A DNA stretch of 44,551 nucleotides from Chloroflexota bacterium (lineage in GTDB: Bacteria > Chloroflexota > Limnocylindria > Limnocylindrales > CSP1-4), in contig PMKV01000129.1 in assembly GCA_003157875.1 (NCBI GenBank), forward strand, positions 740 to 45,290, in the 5' to 3' direction. The notes beneath the pieces are model-generated. The model worked only from the letters and a program-made list of their open reading frames with translations, searched no databases and was not told where the DNA came from. Below are positions 15,252 to 22,651 of the stretch, in pieces. Both the position numbers and the translations under genes were made by a program. Position 1 is the stretch's first letter, and the number at the start of each line of letters is the position of its first letter.

Positions 15252-15680
15252 ATGCCACCCGACCTGGAGCCCGCCGACGAAACCGAAGAGTCCGCAGACT
15301 ACCCAGACCCGTTCGAGGAGCTGGTCCTCGCCGCACTCAACGAGTTGCCGGAGGTCTTTCGCGATCGGCTGGGAAGCGTGGCCATCGTCGTGGACGACGA
15401 GCCGACGCTCGATCAGCTGGCGTCGGTGGGAGCGCACGGGTTGCTCGGGCTCTACACCGGCGTTCCGCGAACGGCGTGGGGAGCCGGGGAAGCCGCGGTG
15501 GCGAGCAAGATCACGATCTTCCGCGGCCCGCACCTTCGCCAATTCCGCGATCCCGACGCCCTGTCGCGCGGCGTGAGGGAAACCGTCCACCACGAGGTGG
15601 CGCACCATTTCGGGATATCCGACGCCCGCCTGGACGAGTTGGCCCGCGAGCGGCAAGCCGGCCGGCGGCAGATCGACTAG
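15252..15680 (+). CDS. Zincin-like metallopeptidase, PF06262 type
   Basis: A 142-residue minimal metallopeptidase. The zinc motif HEVAH (114-118) sits in the family block VHHEVAHHFGISDARLDEL, and an acidic N-terminal stretch (about 1-20) precedes the fold. The TIFRGPHLR strand before the active helix is also typical. Length and order match this small family of cytoplasmic proteins, whose physiological substrates are unknown. The ATG at 15252 has no strong SD and a near -10 sequence lies close, so the message may be almost leaderless. The last four bases, CTAG, are also the end of the converging gene. Confidence 0.88.
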   Translation: MPPDLEPADETEESADYPDPFEELVLAALNELPEVFRDRLGSVAIVVDDEPTLDQLASVGAHGLLGLYTGVPRTAWGAGEAAVASKITIFRGPHLRQFRDPDALSRGVRETVHHEVAHHFGISDARLDELARERQAGRRQID

Positions 15681-15940
15681 CTCGCGCGGGCCTTTGCCGG
15701 GCAGTAGGTCAGGCTGGCGACCTTGCGCTGCGACCAACTCTGGCCGGCGCGGGAGCGGCGCTTGAGCCAGGCCTTGCGATTGCGGAGGTGGCTGCGCTGT
15801 ACGCCGGCCCCGCCGTTCTGACGGCTGTCGACCGCTGATACGGGTGCTGCCGCGGTGCGGTAGCCGGACTTGCCGGTCTTGGGTTCCGGTCGGGCGCTAT
15901 CGGGCGCGGTCGCCGGCGCGGTCGTGGTCTCGTCGGTCAC
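15677..15940 (-). CDS. Small basic hypothetical protein
   Basis: Eighty-seven residues from a GTG at 15940 with GAAGG upstream. The first third is Thr/Ala/Pro-rich and acidic (MTDETTTAPATAP), the rest is strongly basic: SHLRNRKAWLKRRSRAGQSW, then SQRKVASLTYCPAKARAS. This could be a nucleic-acid-binding or ribosome-associated tail, but no fold is evident. It ends in the CTAG shared with the peptidase gene. Confidence 0.5.
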   Translation of the reverse strand: MTDETTTAPATAPDSARPEPKTGKSGYRTAAAPVSAVDSRQNGGAGVQRSHLRNRKAWLKRRSRAGQSWSQRKVASLTYCPAKARAS

Positions 15941-16034
15941 GTGAGTTTCCCTTCAGGGTTGAGGGCTCACGCGATCGCGCGCAAGCGCGAAGGCGCGATG
16001 CCGAAGGTCGGGGTAGACGGGCAGCCGAACCGGC

Positions 16035-16316
16035 TCAGCCCTTGCTGTCGTTGCGGCCGTAGCCCATCTCGCCCCGCACGGCAGCCGCGCCGTGGTTGCG
16101 GGACCAGGTCGAGACGGCCACGTCAAGGACAACCGATTCGGGACGAACGGAAAGGCGGTCGTCGGAGCCGCGAACGGAGGACCCAAGCTCGGCCAGGACG
16201 CCGCGATAGTTGGGCTTGTCGTTGGGTGATCGGTTTATCGGCGGGAATACGTCGAAATAGCCGTCGGTACTCACAACGATGAGCGCGTCGGCGGTCCGAA
16301 AGCTTCTGCGGGCCAC
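16035..16316 (-). CDS. Hypothetical protein, weak support
   Basis: Ninety-three residues with a mixed, protein-like composition (LIVVSTDGYFDVFPPINRSP, later ESVVLDVAVSTWSRN). No domain is recognised and no good SD is seen before the ATG. It is kept because its composition is less Arg-biased than shadow frames here and because no other gene covers the region. Confidence 0.35.
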   Translation of the reverse strand: MARRSFRTADALIVVSTDGYFDVFPPINRSPNDKPNYRGVLAELGSSVRGSDDRLSVRPESVVLDVAVSTWSRNHGAAAVRGEMGYGRNDSKG

Positions 16317-16454
16317 GGGGATCCAATCTGTCGGGCGCTGCGGGGCGACGAAATGGTGACCCGGCGCATTCGGCTGCCTTCCACGGTGCGCCCGCCGAGG
16401 CGTTTGGTCAACTCGACCTACGGGCCGGCGAGTGCGCCGAGGCCCGGCGGACCG

Positions 16455-16483
16455 TTGTGCGATCGGCGGAAAGCGAGTACCGT
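16455..16483 (+). promoter_or_regulatory. Promoter of the second cold-shock gene
   Basis: TTGTGC (16455-16460), a 17-bp spacer and TACCGT (16478-16483), matching the first cold-shock promoter in sequence and spacing. Confidence 0.7.
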
Positions 16484-16489
16484 GAGTGC

Positions 16490-16589
16490 GTTACTGCAAC
16501 TTGCAGCGACGCTCCGCGTGGTCACCCTCCTTCTCGAACGGACCGTGCGTCTGCCGTCTGGTTCGGGAAGAGAATAAAGGGGTCACTCA
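16490..16589 (+). ncRNA. Structured 5' leader of the second cold-shock gene
   Basis: About 100 nt. The first hairpin is CTGC-AACTT-GCAG (around 16494-16506), which replaces the CCGCCG hairpin of the other leader with different paired bases. The second hairpin pairs CGCGTGGTC (16515-16523) with GACCGTGCG (16541-16549). Its loop contains CTCCTT (16527-16532), which can pair with the SD AAGGGG (16577-16582), including one G-U. The SD differs from that of the first gene and the loop differs in step. Confidence 0.65.
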
Positions 16590-16793
16590 ATGACCACCGG
16601 TACCATCAAGAAGGTCGTTGCCGATCGCGGCTTCGGCTTTATCGCCGCCGAGGACGGGAAGGAATACTTCTTCCATCGTGGCGGCCTCCAGGCTCCCCTC
16701 GATTTTGACCGCCTCACCGGCGGCGAGCGCGTCTCGTTCGAAGTCGAGACGAGCCCCAAGGGTCCGCGTGCCATTCAGGTAACCGCGGCGTAA
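16590..16793 (+). CDS. Cold-shock domain protein
   Basis: A 67-residue single-domain Csp with intact RNA-binding motifs: RNP1 as DRGFGFIAAEDG (12-23) and RNP2 as EYFFHR (25-30). It is an RNA/DNA single-strand chaperone of the cytoplasm. The ATG is preceded by AAAGGGG at seven bases. The acidic stretch and the PLDFDRLTGGERVSFEVE block complete the five-strand barrel. Together with the first Csp it likely arose by duplication that included promoter and leader. Its leader suggests induction by cold or by growth resumption. Confidence 0.95.
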   Translation: MTTGTIKKVVADRGFGFIAAEDGKEYFFHRGGLQAPLDFDRLTGGERVSFEVETSPKGPRAIQVTAA

Positions 16794-16809
16794 TTCCAGA
16801 CCGGAATTC

Positions 16810-16840
16810 GCGGCCCGAGCGTTTCGACGCCTCGGGCCGC
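16810..16840 (+). terminator. Hairpin after the second cold-shock gene
   Basis: Arms GCGGCCCGAG (16810-16819) and CTCGGGCCGC (16831-16840) pair perfectly. A smaller hairpin, AATTCC with GGAATT (16792-16808), overlaps the gene end. No T-run follows, so it may act as a stability element as much as a terminator; it sits just before the glycosyltransferase gene. Confidence 0.55.
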
Positions 16841-16875
16841 GTACCCATCCTTCGCCAGCTGACAGGAGCTACCTC

Positions 16876-18048
16876 ATCTCGAGGACGGCCTTCGTATCCA
16901 CCTACTCCCCGCGCCAGTGCGGCATCGCGACCTTCACCTATGATCTGGCCACGACGGTCGGCGAGCGTGAGATCGTGGCCCTTCATCCGACGGGCGAGCC
17001 CGGCCCCTACCCGGCCGAGGTACGACATCGAATCCGGCGCGACACCCAGGCCGACTACGCCTACGTCGCCCATGCACTGAACGACTGCGGCGTCAAGGTG
17101 GTCTGCCTCCAGCACGGTGGCGGCATCTGGGGCGGCGAGGACGGCGGGTATCTCATCGACTTCATCCGGGCTCTTCGAGTGCCGATGGTCGCAACGCTGC
17201 ACGACGTCCCGGCGCGGCCGTCGGCATCGCAGCGCTCGATTCTCAACGAGCTCGTCGACACGGCCGGCGCGACGATCGTCATGTCGCATGCCGCGGCCTC
17301 CGAGATGGCCCGTTCCTACGGCATCAGTGCCGATCGCCTCGACATCGTTCCGCATGGCGTGCCGCATCTGCCGCAGGTTGCGGCCGACACGATCAAGCCG
17401 CGTCTCGGCCTCCAGGGTCGGGCCGTGATCCTCAGCTTCGGGCTGCTCGAGCCGGACAAGGGCTGCGAGTCGATCATCGACGCCATGACCGCGGTCGTGG
17501 CGGCCATCCCCACCGCCTTGTACGTGGTCCTCGGCGCCACGGACCCGAACCGCCTGGCCAGTGAAGGCGACTCCTATCGAGCCCGCCTGGAGGCCATGGT
17601 CGCCGCGCGCGGCCTGGGTCAGAACGTCAGATTCGTGGACCGCTTCGTCGGCCGAGTGGAGCTGGGCAACTGGCTCGAGGCCGCCGATGTAATCGCCACC
17701 CCGTATCCGGATCTCGACCAGACCGTGGCCGCGACCCTTTCCTTTGCGATGGCTGCGGGCAAGGCCATCGTTTCGACGCCGTACGCCTACGCCCTCGAGA
17801 TGCTCACTCCAGACCGTGGCCGGCTCGTGCCCCCCGGCTCCACCGAGGAGCTTGCCGCCACGTTCATCGAACTGCTGGGCGACCCCGAATTGCGGGCTGC
17901 CATCGGCCGCCGGGCCTACCAGCACAGTCGAGGAATGGTCTGGTGGGAGGTCGGGGCGCAATATCGTCGCATCTTCGATAGGACCATGAGCGAGGCCGAT
18001 GCCTCCCCGCGGCCCTTTCCTCGAAAGCTCGCGACGGTCGTAGCCTGA
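16876..18048 (+). CDS. GT4 family glycosyltransferase, apparent ATC start
   Basis: About 390 residues. The N-terminal half has the block SRTAFVSTYSPRQCGIATFT, a signature of a GT-B glycosyltransferase subgroup; the C-terminal half is Glycos_transf_1: ILSFGLLEPDKGCESIIDAM, then VRFVDRFV, and the nucleotide-sugar site ending in VIATPYPDLDQTVAATLSFA and the acid in IVSTPYAYALEML. The only ATG/GTG/TTG start in frame after the previous gene is a GTG at 16975, which would remove the conserved N-terminal 33 residues. An AGGAG (16864-16868) sits seven bases before an in-frame ATC at 16876, exactly where the family begins, so ATC is proposed as start. Role: transfer of a sugar to an envelope or storage glycan; acceptor unknown. 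Confidence 0.87.
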   Translation: MSRTAFVSTYSPRQCGIATFTYDLATTVGEREIVALHPTGEPGPYPAEVRHRIRRDTQADYAYVAHALNDCGVKVVCLQHGGGIWGGEDGGYLIDFIRALRVPMVATLHDVPARPSASQRSILNELVDTAGATIVMSHAAASEMARSYGISADRLDIVPHGVPHLPQVAADTIKPRLGLQGRAVILSFGLLEPDKGCESIIDAMTAVVAAIPTALYVVLGATDPNRLASEGDSYRARLEAMVAARGLGQNVRFVDRFVGRVELGNWLEAADVIATPYPDLDQTVAATLSFAMAAGKAIVSTPYAYALEMLTPDRGRLVPPGSTEELAATFIELLGDPELRAAIGRRAYQHSRGMVWWEVGAQYRRIFDRTMSEADASPRPFPRKLATVVA

Positions 18049-18071
18049 CCCGCCCAAGAGTGCCCGGGTGG

Positions 18072-18241
18072 TACGATAAGTCTGTCAATCGCTGTTTCGG
18101 ACACGCTGCAGCAGCGTCTGCCGTCGGCACGCCACGTGGGTGCCGGCCCCTCATTCTCGATCGCGCCTCCGGCGCTGGACCCAATCCGTCCCGCCCGGCC
18201 CGATCGGACCCGCGTCTGCGGACGCACTCAGGAGTAATCGT
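18072..18241 (+). promoter_or_regulatory. Extended -10 promoter and long leader of the DEAD-box gene
   Basis: TGG-TACGAT (18069-18077) is an extended -10. The following leader of about 160 nt contains CGCTG-CAG-CAGCG and GGCAC-GCCACGTG-GGTGCC hairpins. It shares TTTCGGACA (18095-18103) and GCGTCTGCCGTC (18114-18125) with the cold-shock leaders, where TTTCCGACA and GCGTCTGC(CGTC) occur in the same order. Confidence 0.5.
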
Positions 18242-19534
18242 TTGACTTTTGACAATCTCGGCCTTTCGGCCGATCTCCTCGCCACAGTCGCGAGAGAGGG
18301 CTACACGGAGCCGACGCCCGTTCAGAGCGCGGCCATCCCCTTCATCCTTGCCGGCCGCGATGTCCTCGCCGCCGCCCAGACCGGCACCGGCAAGACCGCC
18401 GCTTTCGTCCTGCCCATCCTGGAGCGCCTGCGAGGGCATGCCAACGCCGGTTTCTCACCGGCCCGGCACCCCGTTCGCATGCTCATCCTGACCCCCACCC
18501 GTGAACTCGCGGTCCAGGTCGCCGACGCGGTCAAGACCTACAGCCACGGCTCTTCGCTGCGCTCCATGGTCGTCTACGGCGGCACCCGCATAGATCCCGA
18601 GATCAAGCTCCTCTGGAAGGGCGTCGAGATCCTGGTCGCCACGCCGGGCCGTCTCCTCGACCACATCGGCCAGCGGTCGGTGAACCTCTCGCAGGTCGAG
18701 GTCCTCGTCCTGGACGAGGCCGATCGGATGCTGGACATGGGTTTCATCCCCGACGTCCGCAAGATCGTTGCCTGCATCCCGGCCAGCCGCCAGACGCTGC
18801 TCTTCTCGGCCACCTTCTCGGACGAAGTGCGTCGCATGGCCAAGGAGTTCCAGCGCGATCCCGAAATCGTCGAGGTCGCCGCCCGCAACAGCATCGCCGA
18901 CAACCTGACCCAGGTCCTCTACCCCGTCGACCAGAGCCGCAAGGCCGATCTGCTGATCCATCTGATCCAGCGCGACAAGATGGAGCAGGTCCTGGTCTTC
19001 ACTCGCAGCAAGCTCGGAGCGAGCCGGCTGGCTTCGTACCTGGATCGCCGCGGCGTCAGCTGCTCGGCCATTCACGGCGACCGCAGCCAGACCGAGCGGA
19101 CCCGCGCCCTCGAGGCGTTCCGCGGCCGTTTCGTCAAGGTCCTCGTCGCCACGGACGTGGCCTCGCGAGGCCTCGACATCGAGGATCTTCCGTACGTGGT
19201 CAACTACGAGCTGCCGTACGAGCCTCAGGACTACATCCACCGCATCGGCCGAACAGGCCGGGCCGGCGCCAGCGGGACGGCCATCTCGCTGGTCTCACCC
19301 GACGAGGTCGAGGAATTGCGTGGCGTCCAGCGTCTCCTCCGCAAGTCGATCCCGTGCGCCATCGTCGAGGAATACCTGCCCGATCCCGAGCGCCAGCCGG
19401 AACCGGCAAGCCGATCCCGGGGCGGCCGAACCGGTGGGTCCCGATCGGGGAGGCCGTGGTCTCAGTCAGGCCGAGGGCCGGCCGGGGAGCCGATCTACAG
19501 CCGAAGCCAACCTGCCGTAGCCGGGAGTCGCTGA
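18242..19534 (+). CDS. DEAD-box ATP-dependent RNA helicase
   Basis: About 430 residues from a TTG at 18242, chosen because AGGAG lies seven bases upstream and the protein then starts like the family (LTFDNLGLSADLLATVAREG). Motifs in order: Q motif TEPTPVQ, motif I AQTGTGKT, Ia PTRELA, GG, Ib TPGRLLDH, II DEAD in VLDEADRML, III SAT, IV VFTRSK, V ATDVASRGLD, VI HRIGRTGR. The C-terminal tail (about 395-430) is Arg/Gly/Ser-rich, suitable for RNA binding. It unwinds RNA secondary structure, often in ribosome assembly and cold adaptation (CsdA/RhlE type). The downstream small gene begins after four bases. Confidence 0.96.
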   Translation: MTFDNLGLSADLLATVAREGYTEPTPVQSAAIPFILAGRDVLAAAQTGTGKTAAFVLPILERLRGHANAGFSPARHPVRMLILTPTRELAVQVADAVKTYSHGSSLRSMVVYGGTRIDPEIKLLWKGVEILVATPGRLLDHIGQRSVNLSQVEVLVLDEADRMLDMGFIPDVRKIVACIPASRQTLLFSATFSDEVRRMAKEFQRDPEIVEVAARNSIADNLTQVLYPVDQSRKADLLIHLIQRDKMEQVLVFTRSKLGASRLASYLDRRGVSCSAIHGDRSQTERTRALEAFRGRFVKVLVATDVASRGLDIEDLPYVVNYELPYEPQDYIHRIGRTGRAGASGTAISLVSPDEVEELRGVQRLLRKSIPCAIVEEYLPDPERQPEPASRSRGGRTGGSRSGRPWSQSGRGPAGEPIYSRSQPAVAGSR

Positions 19535-19538
19535 TCGC

Positions 19539-19895
19539 ATGCGCAAACGCAAGGTGACCTACCCCGTGGCCCGAACGGCCACCAAGCAGCCCCGCTCCGC
19601 CGGCCTTCCCGGCGACCCGGGCTACGTTCGATCCACCGTCGCCACGATCAACCTCGCGGCCCTGGACATTCGCGACGACCTCAAGGTTGGGCATCGCGTC
19701 CGGATAGGTGGCGGCGGGCTCTACGCCGGCGAGTTCGCGGTAGTGGAGTCGATCTTGAGCGGCATCATCCCCGCCGCCATGGTTCGTACCGAGGCCGGCA
19801 AGACCCGGCGCGTACGAACCGTCGACCTCGAGCGCGTGGCTGCGCCGGCGCCCTCCGCCTCGGCCGAGCCCGAGCGCGTCTCAGCCGAGGGCTAA
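19539..19895 (+). CDS. Small basic protein coupled to the DEAD-box helicase
   Basis: A 118-residue protein starting 5 bases after the helicase stop. The N-terminal third is Arg/Lys-rich (MRKRKVTYPVARTATKQPRS). The core VGHRVRIGGGGLYAGEFAVV followed by IPAAMVRTEAGKTRRVRTVD looks like a KOW/SH3-type RNA-binding barrel (the GxxxGxxGxV turn before strands). This domain call is inference. Being co-translated with a helicase, it may be an RNA-binding helper. Its final 15 bases overlap the end of the converging YihY gene. Confidence 0.76.
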   Translation: MRKRKVTYPVARTATKQPRSAGLPGDPGYVRSTVATINLAALDIRDDLKVGHRVRIGGGGLYAGEFAVVESILSGIIPAAMVRTEAGKTRRVRTVDLERVAAPAPSASAEPERVSAEG

Positions 19896-20756
19896 CGGCA
19901 GGGACTCGGCCTCGTCCGGCGGAACGGGCCGCTGCGGCGACCGGAGCCGAACGAGCAACGCCGCCAGCTCGGCGGAGCATACGAGCACGAACGCGCTCAG
20001 GTAGAACCACAGCATCAGCACGACGACCCCGGCCAGGGCGCCGTACGTAGCGTCGTAGCTGGCGAATCGGGCCACGTAGAGGCCGAAGGCATACGTTGCC
20101 GCAAGCCAGACCACCGCGAAGACCGTGGCCGCGAGCAAGGCCCAACGCCACGGTGTACGCAAGGCCGGCGCAAACCGCAGGAGCGCGGCGACGGCCAGCA
20201 CCAGTAGGGCGAACGAGACCGGCCAGCGCAGCAGAACGAGCCACGGCCAGGCCGGCCGGAGACCGACTTGATCCACGAGCTGGTGGGTCATCAGGGTCCC
20301 GCCGACTATGGCCACGAACGATGCCACGATTGCCAGGCCACCGACCGTCGTCAACACCCCGGCGAGGACGGTCCTGAGCACGAGCGGGCGCGTTTCGCGG
20401 AGGCCGAAGGCGCGGTTCATGGCCTTCATGAGTGAGTTCGCGCCGGAGGCGGCGGCGTAGAACGTGACGAGCGCGCCGACAGAGAGCAGCTCCGGATGGG
20501 TGTGGGCCAACGCCGCGTCGAGTTGCCGCTTGACCGGTCCCACGACGTCGGCCGGTAGGTCGCGCCCGATGGCATTGATGATCCTGGCGCTCGGGTCGGC
20601 GATGCCGAGCCAGCTGGCGACGAAGCCGCTCAGGGCGACGAGGAAGATGGCGAACGGGAAGGTCGCGAACATGGCTCGATAGGCGAGCTCGGCCGAGATC
20701 CCGGCCACGTCGTCGTCGAAGACCTGCTTCACGTACCGCCAGACGATTGCCCTCAA
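19881..20756 (-). CDS. YihY/BrkB family membrane protein, second copy
   Basis: About 291 residues from the TTG at 20756, chosen because GGTGGGG precedes it by five bases and the family begins shortly after (AIVWRYVKQVFDDDVAGISA). The frame is open for another 180 codons upstream, but that part is Arg-rich and unlike the family. Six membrane helices follow: the AELAYRAMFATFPFAIFLVA block, a pair around VGALVTFYAAASGANSLMKA, and the AYGALAGVVV-type ending (YDATYGALAGVVVLMLWFYL) that is the best conserved YihY signature. It resembles standard YihY proteins more than the 8.7-kb copy does. Role in envelope physiology unknown. Confidence 0.88.
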   Translation of the reverse strand: MRAIVWRYVKQVFDDDVAGISAELAYRAMFATFPFAIFLVALSGFVASWLGIADPSARIINAIGRDLPADVVGPVKRQLDAALAHTHPELLSVGALVTFYAAASGANSLMKAMNRAFGLRETRPLVLRTVLAGVLTTVGGLAIVASFVAIVGGTLMTHQLVDQVGLRPAWPWLVLLRWPVSFALLVLAVAALLRFAPALRTPWRWALLAATVFAVVWLAATYAFGLYVARFASYDATYGALAGVVVLMLWFYLSAFVLVCSAELAALLVRLRSPQRPVPPDEAESLPLALG

Positions 20757-20986
20757 GTCGACCCCACCTGACGAACCCCTCGCCGCGATTGCCGCGATCG
20801 CCGCACTGTACCGCCAATTCGGCCCGACCGATCGTTGCCGTCCGTTGGTCGCCCGTCGCCCTGCGCCGACTCTGCAAGCGGTTACATTTGGTTGCAGTTT
20901 GGTTCGCCAGGCGCAATTCCCGCTCCACGGTGCGCGCTGATCCCCGTTTTTGACGCAGGAGGCAAAAAGTGGCGAGCCGCGCTGGC

Positions 20987-21263
20987 TACAATCGGGGCGT
21001 ACGGAAAACGCCGTAGACGAAGCCGCCCGGTAGCACGGTGCAGGCGGCGCAGTCGAGGCCAATCCGTTCGGATCGGGACGGCGTTGGAGGATCGTCACCC
21101 TCCAGTTTGGTGCACACGTCGCATATCCGGCCGGGGATAGAGAGCCGAATACCGACATAAGAGCGGTTGCGCGCTCGCCACTCACCCGCCCCGGCCGCCA
21201 GGTAACGCGGAGTTGCCGAAGCCGCGTCAACGGGTGGACAGGATGTCGATCAGAGGCGATCGC
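20987..21263 (+). ncRNA. Candidate structured 5' region upstream of the CxxC protein
   Basis: A TACAAT (20987-20992) is followed by about 270 nt without a gene but with many hairpins: TACGG/CCGTA (21000-21015), GCCGCC/GGCGGC (21022-21048), ATCCG/CGGAT (21062-21073), TGGAGG/CCTCCA (21085-21104), a long-range GGCCGGGG/CCCCGGCC (21129-21196) enclosing GAGCG/CGCTC (21161-21176), and ACGCGG/CCGCGT before the start. I match no known riboswitch, RNase P, tmRNA or 6S family. The remaining gap from 20757 to 20986 shows no gene. Confidence 0.4.
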
Positions 21264-21422
21264 ATGGACGCGAAACCGCTTCACTGCTCTGTCTGCAAGC
21301 ACCCCGTCGCGCTACACGGCGGCCAGGGACGCCGGCGAGCCGCGCTCATCGAAGACGGGCTGACGCTCTGCGACGTGTGCGCACCGGCCGGCAATCACCA
21401 ACCAATCCGGTTCGAGCGCTAG
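21264..21422 (+). CDS. Small CxxC zinc-ribbon-like protein
   Basis: A 52-residue protein from the ATG at 21264, with GAGG seven bases upstream; an earlier ATG in frame at 21213 region has no SD. It carries HCSVCKHPVALHGG and LTLCDVCAPAG, two CxxC motifs separated by about 25 residues, which would bind one zinc as a ribbon. The rest is basic. Such micro-ribbons occur in nucleic-acid-binding or assembly factors. It ends in a CTAG shared with the converging Eis-like gene. A long hairpin-rich leader precedes it. Confidence 0.7.
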   Translation: MDAKPLHCSVCKHPVALHGGQGRRRAALIEDGLTLCDVCAPAGNHQPIRFER

Positions 21423-22651
21423 AACTCCTGGGGGCACCAGGGCTTGAGGGCCGTCAGGAAGAGTCGATCGGCGGCGGCCAGGGCCAGGGGCCGCAGCTCC
21501 TCTACTCTGCCCGATTCGGCGAGGGAGGCGGCGCTAACCCCACCCAGCAGCATCGCCCCGAGCTCGTTGGCGCCGAGGGACAGGTCCGCGTCGGCGGTCG
21601 ACTTCGTAACCCTGGCCCGACCCGCCTCGACATCCAGGCTCCAGCGGCCGGCGTTCCATGGGCAGTAGTCATCGCGGATCTCCAGGACGACCCGGCCGGA
21701 CGCGCCGCCGGCGCCACCGTAGGTTCGACCCTCCAGCGCCGCAGGCAGATCGACGATGCGCAGCCACAGGCCGTCGCCCATCGTCGTGCCGAGACGTCTC
21801 GGCTCGGCAGCGAGGGCGAAGATGGGATGGTCGGACGGCAATCGCCAGGTCTTGAGGGTGCGAACCAGATCGACGCCGAGCAGGTAACGCCAGACCTCTC
21901 GAGTTCCCCGCGGCGTTGAGGCAATCGCCTCTTCGACGGTGAGAACCCCGCCCGGGCCCCGCACGTTCCATTCGGGCTTCGTCTTGTAGACGGCATATGC
22001 CTCGGGTCCATCGGCCGTCTCGTACACGACGAGCCGGCGGGCCTCGCCGCCCTTGGCGTCCTTCTCGACCAGCGGCAGGATTCCGGTCCACCAATCGGGC
22101 GTCCGGGCGAGGAAGCCGGCCCGGGTCGCGCGGGCCGCGTCGTAGATCGTGGCAACCAGATCTCGACCCTGGCCTACGGGCAGCAAGCGGCAGAAGCCCT
22201 CGCTCGGCCACTCTCGAGCGAACCCAACGGACCTCATCTCCGCTTCGAGGTTGCAGCACACCGTCGCCAGCCCATACCCGAAGCGCTGGTAGATGGCGCC
22301 CTCGGCGGCCCAGAGCGCGGCCACGGGCTCGCCGCGGCCGTGGCAGTCGTCGATCATCCGCCGCATCATGCCGCTCATCAGGCCACGGCGCCGATGCGAA
22401 GGCATGACGGTGACGAACGTCACGCCGCCGGTCGGAAGCTCCCCGCCGGGAACGCTGAGGCGCATCGAGAAGACGCCGGCGGTGCCTACGATGCGGTCGT
22501 CGTCGAAGGCTCCGAGCCAGCGCTCCTTGTCGGCGACCAGTTCGACGCGACCGATCATGTCGTCGCCCAGGTCCTCGCCGAAACCGACCTCGGACGCCTT
22601 GATCAACTCGACGAATCGCTCCGGCGGGCAGACCCTGATCTCGACGTTCAT
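21419..22651 (-). CDS. Eis-like GNAT N-acetyltransferase
   Basis: About 410 residues from the ATG at 22651. The N-terminal GNAT domain holds the acetyl-CoA loop in GVTFVTVMPSHRRRGLMSGM (V-x4-RRRGL). A second GNAT-like domain and a C-terminal sterol-carrier-like domain (about 310-400) follow, the tripartite order of Eis. It ends in PWCPQEF: the free carboxylate of a terminal Phe is the general base in characterised Eis enzymes, and the final Phe is kept here. Expected activity: acetyl-CoA-dependent acetylation of amines such as aminoglycosides or protein lysines; the natural substrate is open. The start overlaps the lipase-like gene stop (TGATG). Confidence 0.9.
   Translation of the reverse strand: MNVEIRVCPPERFVELIKASEVGFGEDLGDDMIGRVELVADKERWLGAFDDDRIVGTAGVFSMRLSVPGGELPTGGVTFVTVMPSHRRRGLMSGMMRRMIDDCHGRGEPVAALWAAEGAIYQRFGYGLATVCCNLEAEMRSVGFAREWPSEGFCRLLPVGQGRDLVATIYDAARATRAGFLARTPDWWTGILPLVEKDAKGGEARRLVVYETADGPEAYAVYKTKPEWNVRGPGGVLTVEEAIASTPRGTREVWRYLLGVDLVRTLKTWRLPSDHPIFALAAEPRRLGTTMGDGLWLRIVDLPAALEGRTYGGAGGASGRVVLEIRDDYCPWNAGRWSLDVEAGRARVTKSTADADLSLGANELGAMLLGGVSAASLAESGRVEELRPLALAAADRLFLTALKPWCPQEF

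Noticed and set aside
20757-21302. 180-codon N-terminal extension of the second YihY protein
   Set aside because: Arg-rich, no family similarity, and a TTG with SD lies exactly at the family start.
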